From the NCBI GenBank assembly GCA_010671965.1, contig JAAHIC010000262.1:1-6547 (forward strand): DNA of 6,547 nucleotides, written 5' to 3'. The notes below the pieces were generated by a model. The model worked only from the letters and a program-made list of their open reading frames with translations, ran no database searches and had not been told where the DNA came from. The translations under genes and the position numbers were made by a program. Below, piece after piece: positions 1-4,700 of this stretch. The stretch is from Leptolyngbya sp. SIO4C5. GTDB taxonomy: Bacteria; Cyanobacteriota; Cyanobacteriia; Phormidesmidales; Phormidesmidaceae. Position 1 is the first letter of the stretch. Each line of letters begins with the position of its first letter.

Positions 1-126
1 TTTTGAGAGAAAAAATCTATTTTCTGAATCAATAACGTCAAAATTTTTTTATGTCTATCAGTAAGATGATAGACATAAAAAAATTTTGACGTTATTGATT
101 CAGAAAATAGATTTTTTCTCTCAAAT
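1..126. repeat. 59-bp perfect inverted repeat with 6-base loop (MITE-like or giant hairpin)
   Basis: Bases 2-60 are the exact reverse complement of bases 67-125, separated by the six-base loop GTAAGA (61-66). The only outer pair testable, 1 with 126, is a mismatch, so the perfect arm ends there. The arms are about 22% GC, far below the neighbouring genes, and contain T7/A7 runs and an ACGT core. There is no ORF inside. The element lies beyond the 3' end of the DUF928 gene, so it could end transcription or be an RNase III target. A non-autonomous mobile element (MITE or foldback type) is the best guess. A fold-back assembly artefact at a contig edge cannot be excluded, because the left flank is not visible. 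The repeat itself is certain; its nature is not. Confidence 0.9.
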
Positions 127-167
127 TTTGGAGGAATTTTCAAACTCAGTCCTTTCAAAATTTGAGA
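119..167. repeat. 12-bp inverted repeat reusing the palindrome edge
   Basis: TCTCAAATTTTG at 119-130 is perfectly inverted as CAAAATTTGAGA at 156-167 with a 25-base spacer. Its left arm overlaps the last bases of the 59-bp palindrome. A related word, CTCAAATTCTC, follows at about 224-234. The AT-rich element may therefore extend past base 126 to near base 235, or the words may simply be degenerate AT-rich repeats. No gene is seen in 127-257. Confidence 0.6.
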
Positions 168-234
168 ATTCGGGGAATACACAATCTATGAGCTTGCAAA
201 ATTCATGCTTCCATAAGCAATACTCAAATTCTCA

Positions 235-261
235 GTAGCGCTGCGGGCACTGCCCACCTAC
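235..261. repeat. Small dyad repeat of the cyanobacterial GGGCA-n-TGCCC type, overlapping a stop codon
   Basis: The 27-base stretch begins GTAG and ends CTAC and contains GGGCA-C-TGCCC (245-255), an odd-length perfect dyad. It resembles the short dispersed GTAGGGTGGGCA-type repeats that I recall from many cyanobacterial intergenic regions. The TAG stop of the DUF928 gene (258-260) lies inside it, so the repeat appears to have supplied the end of that gene. On the minus-strand transcript it could form a short hairpin, but no T-run follows, so I do not call it a terminator. Confidence 0.45.
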
Positions 262-1103
262 GGGTTTGCGGTGGTTTGGGCAATCTGGGCGATGTCCTGG
301 CTGAGAGTCTGGTTGCTGGTGGCAACGAGCGCGGCTAGATCATTTAACAGACCGCTGCGGATTTGCAGAGCCGCTGCGGTTTCGGGTTCAGCGACTTGGG
401 CGATCGCATCGTACCAGAGGCCGGCACTGCCATAGGCAAGGGCACGTTCGGCGGCGGTGGCGGCAGTGGCGAGGGCCTGAGTTAAATCTGGCGGTGCTGA
501 GACGACTTCAAACGACAACTCCTGCACCAGAGCGCGGGAGGGGTAGTTGGGGTTGCATTCAACAATTACCTGCCAGCGGTATTCTTTACCCGGCGTTAAG
601 GCAGGTAGATCGGTTGGCAGTGCGTATTTTACAAAGCCAGGCGTATAGGACAGCTCAGCTACGTGAATGGGCACGGGGACGCCAGATTCATCCGGAGCTA
701 ACAGCCGAAAGATGACCGGAAAGGGCAAGTCAGATTCGGGTAGATACCAGACAAACTCAGGATGAGCTGAGATCGTCTGTCCGGCTACGCTTTCGGTATC
801 CTCTGGCCCCAGAATAGTGAAGGCGGTTTCTGTTTCACTCAAGCAGCTACCGTTTCGGGTACCAGTTGTAGTGCGAGAGCCGGAGCGAGGGCTGGAATCA
901 GCGGGCGGTGTGAAGTAGCTGTCTGTGTTCGTTTTGAACTGCTTGAGGCGATCGCCAAAGCGAGAGCTAATATCGGCGGCTGGGCGATCGCGGCCAATCT
1001 GAGCTAGCTGCGGCCTGGAGGCAGCATAGGCTTGTGACCCCAGCAAAACTAAGCCAGTCACCGTGGTTTTAAGCAGAACAGAAACGAGTTGGGTAGTTAG
1101 CAC
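258..1103 (-). CDS. DUF928 family secreted protein
   Basis: A 281-residue protein of unknown function with an N-terminal signal peptide (hydrophobic core about 6-24, then QAYA-A, cleavage near residue 27), so it should be exported. The start is GTG, preceded by GAGG with seven bases between; an upstream in-frame ATG is closed at once by TGA. DUF928 features are recognisable in order: a polar, Ser/Thr-rich linker (about 60-85), GTRNGSCL (81-88), a beta-rich core with FVWYLPE (117-123), LPALTPGKEYRW (166-177) and VECNPN (181-186), and an alanine-rich helical tail with the GLWYDAIAQV motif (228-237). C88 and C183 are the only cysteines in the mature part and could form a disulfide. It is the last gene of the minus-strand series, 91 bases after the CHASE2 kinase. 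DUF928 genes are known to sit beside CHASE2 and two-partner-secretion genes in cyanobacteria. The molecular role is not known; the family call is confident. Confidence 0.85.
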   Translation of the reverse strand: MLTTQLVSVLLKTTVTGLVLLGSQAYAASRPQLAQIGRDRPAADISSRFGDRLKQFKTNTDSYFTPPADSSPRSGSRTTTGTRNGSCLSETETAFTILGPEDTESVAGQTISAHPEFVWYLPESDLPFPVIFRLLAPDESGVPVPIHVAELSYTPGFVKYALPTDLPALTPGKEYRWQVIVECNPNYPSRALVQELSFEVVSAPPDLTQALATAATAAERALAYGSAGLWYDAIAQVAEPETAAALQIRSGLLNDLAALVATSNQTLSQDIAQIAQTTANP

Positions 1104-1110
1104 CTCTAAA

Positions 1111-1114
1111 CCTC
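1111..1114 (-). promoter_or_regulatory. Shine-Dalgarno for the DUF928 gene
   Basis: GAGG on the minus strand, seven bases before GTG at 1103-1101. It supports the GTG start, because the in-frame ATG 18 bases further upstream runs into TGA after one codon. The rest of the 91-base gap (1104-1194) holds no convincing promoter or terminator, so co-transcription with the kinase gene is plausible. Confidence 0.6.
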
Positions 1115-1194
1115 AGCGCATCGCTGTATCGATCATGACGGTTAATCCTGTCAGCAAAAGTAAAGTCTTGATGAATTCAGAATTTCTTCAGTAT

Positions 1195-3057
1195 TTACCC
1201 CCACCAGCGCCGCCAGCGAGCCTGCTGAATCGGCCAGCGCAGCTCACAGCAAACCCCTTGAGGACTGGCCTCTGTGCGACTGAACTGCCCGCCTAAACTA
1301 CGGGCCAGTTTGCGGGCCTGCCGGGTGCCAAATCCGCTTTTGTTCACAGCAAAATTCCTTAACCCGACGCCGTTATCTATCACCCGAATCACATTGTCTT
1401 GCCCTTCTTGCAGACAGGTGACTGTAAGGCGAGTGGTGCCTTTGGCGTACTTGCAGAGGTTGACTAAAGCTTCTTCCAAGAAGCGGCCCAAATCTCGTTT
1501 TTGATCGGAGGTAAGGGTCTGATCGTCTAGTTCTTTAAAGGCAACAATCTTGAGAATCGGCGTAAAGAAACTGCGGTAGCGCTCGATGGTGCTTTGATAA
1601 ACATCGCAAAGCAGCTCATTCAGCGGTATTTGCAAGTCAAAAGCTGACTGGCCCGTGAGAACCAGGCGGCCACTGGGCAGCAGCATTTCCTGGCGCATGG
1701 TTTCATAGATGCCGCGTAGCTCTGAGTTGAGGGTTTGCAAGTCTGAGCGCATCGCCGCTGGTGCGGGCTGGCCCTCCGGCCAACTGCTGAGGGTCTGCGC
1801 CAGAATTTGCAGCGGGCCGTTGTGAATGCTGGTGAAAACCGAGTCAATCAGAGCCTGTCGATCGCGCAGTTGCGATCGCAGTTGGGCCTGAGCCTGGTAG
1901 AAGGGATAGAGCGCTACAGCGTTGAGCAAAAAAGTGGCCCCAACTGGTACCATTGGCAGCCACCAGCTCGCCACTAGCAGGCCATAGCCTAGCAGCAGCC
2001 AAGTGAGACTTGCACTCAGCAGAATCAGCAGATGCCAGGCAGGGCGGCGTTGCCAGTGGGCTAGCGCTAGACCTAATAGGCCGCTGACGAGAATCAGCCA
2101 ATATTCCCAGATATCCGGCAGGGTCTTGAGAAAGGGACGGTTTTCATAGACAGCGCTGAGAATTTGGCTGACGGCGTGGGCCTGAATTTGGACACCAGGA
2201 ATCAGGCTGGGGTTTTGGCTGGCGATTGCCCCAGAGCTGACGAAATCCTTGACGCTCTCAGCCACATAGCCCACCAGCACAATGCGATCGCGTAGCTGCT
2301 CTGAGGGTACCTGACCGGCCATTACTTCTGTATAGGAAACTTGCGCAAACGGCTCCGGGCCGGCGCGAAAGTTGATCAACGCCTGATTGCCGCCGTTATC
2401 AGCGCGGATATAGCCGCCAGTGTTGGGCTGAAATCGGGGAATCTCGGTTCGGCCAAAGCGCATAGTTTCTGGATCACGCAGACCGTTTTCTAGCACGATG
2501 CCTTCCGTCGCCAGGTACTGCTCGACCAGCCGAATTGTCAGCGACAAGCGATAAACTGCCTCCGCATCGGCCCCGCCCAAAAAGCTGCGCCGCAGAAAGC
2601 CGTCGTCATCTAGCAGAGCATCGGCAAAGCCTACCCGATTCTCCGGCAGCATCGGCGGCGGCGCGACTGGCGTATTGCCAATTTTATTGATGCCAACTAC
2701 ATTATCAGCGGCTTGTAGCTGTGCCTCTAGCTGCTCAAAGCCCTTACCCACCGGGCGATCGCGAAAGATATCGATGCCGATGACGCGGGGTTGATAGCGC
2801 TGCAACGTCTTAATCAGCTCCGCCAGCGCTTGGTCAGAGATGGGGTAGTCAAGACGGGTTTGAATATCGGTTTCGGTGATGGCGACGAGAGTGAGGCGCG
2901 GATCGGGGCTTTCTGCCGGACGCCACCGCAGGCCCCAGTCGAGGCTTTGCCACTCCAGCGGCTGCAAGATTCCCAGCAGCCGGGCCAAAATTACCAGTCC
3001 CGTGAGGGAAAGGCCGGGCAGGAGGTCAGTTTGCCAGTTTTTGAGCCAGGATTGCAT
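1195..3057 (-). CDS. CHASE2-domain sensor histidine kinase
   Basis: A 620-residue membrane sensor kinase. One transmembrane helix (about 12-32) leads into an extracytoplasmic CHASE2 domain (about 35-312) with recognisable signatures: DPRLTLVAITETDI (52-65), RVIGIDIF (91-98), INFRAGPEPF (228-237), RDRIVLVGYVAESVKD (256-271) and IPGVQIQAHAVSQIL (286-300). Three closely spaced membrane helices follow (about 318-336, 341-363, 365-387), the usual CHASE2 layout. The kinase core has a HisKA_3-like H-box, SIHNGPLQ, with phospho-acceptor H412, an N-box EEALVNLCKYAKG with N533, a G1 box DNGVG (561-565) and a G2-like GFGT (575-578), so it looks catalytically intact. The C-terminus is unusually Trp/Arg-rich (RWRRWWG). 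The ATG lies 11 bases after the stop of the response-regulator gene, which makes that protein the obvious phosphorylation partner. The ligand sensed by CHASE2 is not known. No strong Shine-Dalgarno is seen, so translational coupling is possible. Confidence 0.93.
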   Translation of the reverse strand: MQSWLKNWQTDLLPGLSLTGLVILARLLGILQPLEWQSLDWGLRWRPAESPDPRLTLVAITETDIQTRLDYPISDQALAELIKTLQRYQPRVIGIDIFRDRPVGKGFEQLEAQLQAADNVVGINKIGNTPVAPPPMLPENRVGFADALLDDDGFLRRSFLGGADAEAVYRLSLTIRLVEQYLATEGIVLENGLRDPETMRFGRTEIPRFQPNTGGYIRADNGGNQALINFRAGPEPFAQVSYTEVMAGQVPSEQLRDRIVLVGYVAESVKDFVSSGAIASQNPSLIPGVQIQAHAVSQILSAVYENRPFLKTLPDIWEYWLILVSGLLGLALAHWQRRPAWHLLILLSASLTWLLLGYGLLVASWWLPMVPVGATFLLNAVALYPFYQAQAQLRSQLRDRQALIDSVFTSIHNGPLQILAQTLSSWPEGQPAPAAMRSDLQTLNSELRGIYETMRQEMLLPSGRLVLTGQSAFDLQIPLNELLCDVYQSTIERYRSFFTPILKIVAFKELDDQTLTSDQKRDLGRFLEEALVNLCKYAKGTTRLTVTCLQEGQDNVIRVIDNGVGLRNFAVNKSGFGTRQARKLARSLGGQFSRTEASPQGVCCELRWPIQQARWRRWWG

Positions 3058-3068
3058 GGCGGCGCGGA

Positions 3069-3716
3069 CTAGTCGAGCAGGCCGGTTTCACGGGCTTTGT
3101 TGTAGGTTTGCACTCGGATGTTGGTGCCTTCTTCAGGATAAACTTCTAGGGCATCTTGTACCCGCGTCCAGTAGTGGCGGACGGTGCGCTCTGAGACATT
3201 CATCCGCTGGGCGATCGCCTTATCGGTTAGCCCCTCGACGAAGGCAAACTGCAGCACTTCTAACCACTCCGGTTTCACCTCCAGGCCGGTGCGCATTTCC
3301 GGCGGCGTATAGAGCAGCCCTTTCAAAGCCCAGTCCACTTTAATCAGCATCTCAGCGCTGGACAGGCTTTTATCGGCAATGGTGAAGCCGGCTTGGTGGG
3401 TGTCGATGATCGGCTTTAGCCGCACCAGCGATCGCACATGAGCGCTTTGCACCACAAAGTTGAGCTGAGGATGGGTCTTGAGCAGCGATCGCAGCAGTGT
3501 CAGCCCGGTTTCGGTTTGGGAGCGATCGCCAGCGGCTTCGGGAATTGAGAGATCCATGACAACCAGATCAGGCTGGGTGTCGGCAACCAGGGCTGCTACT
3601 TTATCGGCGGTGCCAGCGGTAAACACTTTGGCTTCGGGATATTGGCCACCGAGTACGCTGCAGGTACCTTCTAAAACAGAGGCATGATCGTCTACCACTA
3701 TAAACGTCTGTGTCAT
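3069..3716 (-). CDS. NarL/LuxR-family response regulator
   Basis: A 215-residue DNA-binding response regulator. The N-terminal receiver domain (about 3-132) has the acidic pair D9-D10, phospho-acceptor D55 in VVMDLSIP, the switch residue S91 in VVQSAH and the conserved K116 in IADKS. The C-terminal helix-turn-helix (about 147-192) contains LTDKAIAQRMNVSERTVRHY (163-182), the GerE/LuxR recognition fold, although the usual LTxRE entry motif is replaced by KPEWLEVLQF. After D55 the loop is about eight residues longer than in NarL (PEAAGDRSQTETG, 59-71). It sits between a degenerate kinase-like gene (60 bases upstream) and the CHASE2 kinase (11 bases downstream), its likely phosphodonor. Targets are unknown; the upstream transporter gene is a reasonable guess. 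Start ATG is preceded by a weak purine-rich AGAAG. Confidence 0.92.
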   Translation of the reverse strand: MTQTFIVVDDHASVLEGTCSVLGGQYPEAKVFTAGTADKVAALVADTQPDLVVMDLSIPEAAGDRSQTETGLTLLRSLLKTHPQLNFVVQSAHVRSLVRLKPIIDTHQAGFTIADKSLSSAEMLIKVDWALKGLLYTPPEMRTGLEVKPEWLEVLQFAFVEGLTDKAIAQRMNVSERTVRHYWTRVQDALEVYPEEGTNIRVQTYNKARETGLLD

Positions 3717-3776
3717 GGATCTTCTTTTTTTAGTAGATGTCGCGACTGATTGATGAAAGACTACTGGGATTTAAGA

Positions 3777-4472
3777 TTAGCCAGCGCGGCGATCGCGCCA
3801 GTGAAGCTGAGTAATAACCTGGGTTTCGCTAGGATGCATTTCCAGGCGTCCGGCAGTCAGGCTATGAAAGATTTCTTTGAGATACTTCACTTCGGCGCTG
3901 CCGCTAAGGGTTTGAATCTGAGTCTCATTTTGCCAGCTCAGGCTGAGAGTGTGTAGACTGTCAGTGCTTTGCAGAGAGACTTGCAGCGGCTGTGACATAT
4001 CTTCGGCTGGCAGCAGCGACAGCAGCTCCTCCACGACTGAGAGAACTACCTGATTTTGCTCGGTGTCGTTTTGCGGCCAGTCACTGGGTAAATCTAGCTG
4101 TACTGGGCTTTTAGGATGTTTTTTCTGCCAGTCGTGGATGATAAACTGCAGCGCTAGGGGCAGGCTATCAGCGACAAAAGGGGGTGAGAGCTGGTTGCTA
4201 AGGTCTTCGAGAGATTGGTAAAAGCTCTGTAGGCGATCGCGCCAGGTTTCACTGTGGGTGTGACTGGTTTCCAGGTAGCGGCGAAAGGCAAAGGTCTGCT
4301 GCAGCAGGCCGTCGCGGATGGATTCGGCTTGGTGGTGCAGCTGGGTGGTTTGCTGGGCGTGCCACCACTGCCAGGCATGTCGCTGACTGAGCCAGCTTCG
4401 CGTTAGCAGGTAGAACGTGGCGGCCCACCCCATCATTATCAGCACGGATGTTTCAACCAGTAAGGTGTTCAC
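3777..4472 (-). CDS. Membrane-anchored degenerate histidine-kinase-like protein
   Basis: A 231-residue protein starting at GTG, with one N-terminal membrane helix (about 5-24) and a cytoplasmic part. I know no named family for it, but it aligns by eye with the kinase core of the CHASE2 protein encoded downstream. SIRDGLLQ (51-58) matches SIHNGPLQ with Arg53 in place of the phospho-acceptor His. LPLALQFIIHDW (104-115) matches IPLNELLCDVYQ. VVEELLSLL (146-154) matches the N-box with Leu for the catalytic Asn. LSLSWQNE (176-183) falls where DNGVG should be, with Trp for Asp. The last ~27 residues (HSL...TQLHWRD) match the kinase's final strand without gaps. It should therefore bind ATP poorly or not at all and lacks the phosphorylated residue. 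It may be a scaffold or inhibitor for the adjacent two-component pair. Size, intact frame and sensible composition argue for a real protein and not a decaying gene. Function is inferred. Confidence 0.75.
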   Translation of the reverse strand: MNTLLVETSVLIMMGWAATFYLLTRSWLSQRHAWQWWHAQQTTQLHHQAESIRDGLLQQTFAFRRYLETSHTHSETWRDRLQSFYQSLEDLSNQLSPPFVADSLPLALQFIIHDWQKKHPKSPVQLDLPSDWPQNDTEQNQVVLSVVEELLSLLPAEDMSQPLQVSLQSTDSLHTLSLSWQNETQIQTLSGSAEVKYLKEIFHSLTAGRLEMHPSETQVITQLHWRDRRAG

Positions 4473-4474
4473 TT

Positions 4475-4539
4475 GGGTCTGCTCCGCGATCGCGTTGAGC
4501 GCAGACCCGATGACAACGTTAGCGGTGTTTCGGGGTCTG
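4475..4539 (-). promoter_or_regulatory. Possible alternative-hairpin leader before the degenerate kinase gene
   Basis: On the minus-strand transcript three copies of one heptamer occur in alternating orientation: CAGACCC (4539-4533), GGGTCTG (4508-4502) and CAGACCC (4481-4475). The middle copy can pair with either neighbour but not both. The pairing with the last copy extends to 8 bp (GGGTCTGC/GCAGACCC), ends two bases before the GTG start and would bury the only Shine-Dalgarno-like GGAG (4485-4482). Pairing with the first copy would leave it open. A CGCGATCGCG palindrome (4485-4494, a HIP1 site) sits in the loop. No T-run follows, so translational control fits better than termination. The repeats are seen; the switching is inferred. 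Confidence 0.4.
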
Positions 4540-4587
4540 GGCCTGTCAGATTGCTTCCAAGCTTATCGCTGTTTCTGGCGGCGAGGG

Positions 4588-4603
4588 TTGCAGAAAAGTG
4601 CAA
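4588..4603. promoter_or_regulatory. Short dyad TTGCA-n6-TGCAA
   Basis: TTGCA (4588-4592) and TGCAA (4599-4603) form a perfect 5-bp dyad with a 6-base spacer in the gap upstream of the degenerate kinase gene. The size and symmetry would suit a dimeric repressor or regulator site, but dyads this short are common by chance. No convincing -35/-10 pair could be placed beside it. Confidence 0.2.
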
Positions 4604-4612
4604 GGTAGGAGG

Positions 4613-4640
4613 TTTTGAATTCAAAATTCAGAATTCAAAA
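4613..4640. repeat. AT-rich GAATTCAAAA repeat
   Basis: TTTTGAATTCAAAA (4613-4626) is a perfect 14-base palindrome, and GAATTCAAAA recurs exactly 14 bases later (4631-4640), with ATTCA units between. AATTCAAA-type short repeats of this look are, from memory, common in intergenic regions of filamentous cyanobacteria. It is non-coding and lies between the transporter gene and the regulatory genes. Confidence 0.55.
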
Positions 4641-4647
4641 GGTAATG

Positions 4648-4667
4648 GTAGGGCGAGCATTGCCCGC
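4648..4667. repeat. Small dyad repeat of the GTAGGGCGAGCATTGCCCGC type
   Basis: GTAGGGCGAGCATTGCCCGC contains GCGAGC-ATT-GCCCGC (one wobble pair) and resembles the repeat at 235-261, with GTAG at the edge and GGGC...GCCC inside. It lies 33 bases past the stop of the transporter gene. A hairpin here could stabilise the transcript end, but with no T-run it is not a typical terminator. Membership of a dispersed cyanobacterial repeat family is from recollection. Confidence 0.45.
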
Positions 4668-4700
4668 AATTCAGACGATTCTCGCTTTCAGGCTGAGACT

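Noticed and set aside
1..260. CRISPR array or toxin-antitoxin remnant in the AT-rich left end
   Set aside because: There are no regularly spaced direct repeats and no ORF; the structure is a single inverted repeat plus smaller inverted words.
1118..1126. Mini-ORF ATG CGC TGA upstream of the DUF928 gene
   Set aside because: Two codons in frame with the GTG start; it mainly shows that the gene cannot start further upstream, and there is no ribosome-binding site for it.
2876..3343. Plus-strand open frame of 155 codons
   Set aside because: It lies antisense across the CHASE2 kinase and response regulator, both with clear domain motifs; its Arg/Ser/Pro-rich product resembles no protein family.
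3732..3766. AGTAG...CTACT dyad in the gap before the response regulator
   Set aside because: Only five base pairs with a long loop and no T-run; likely chance.
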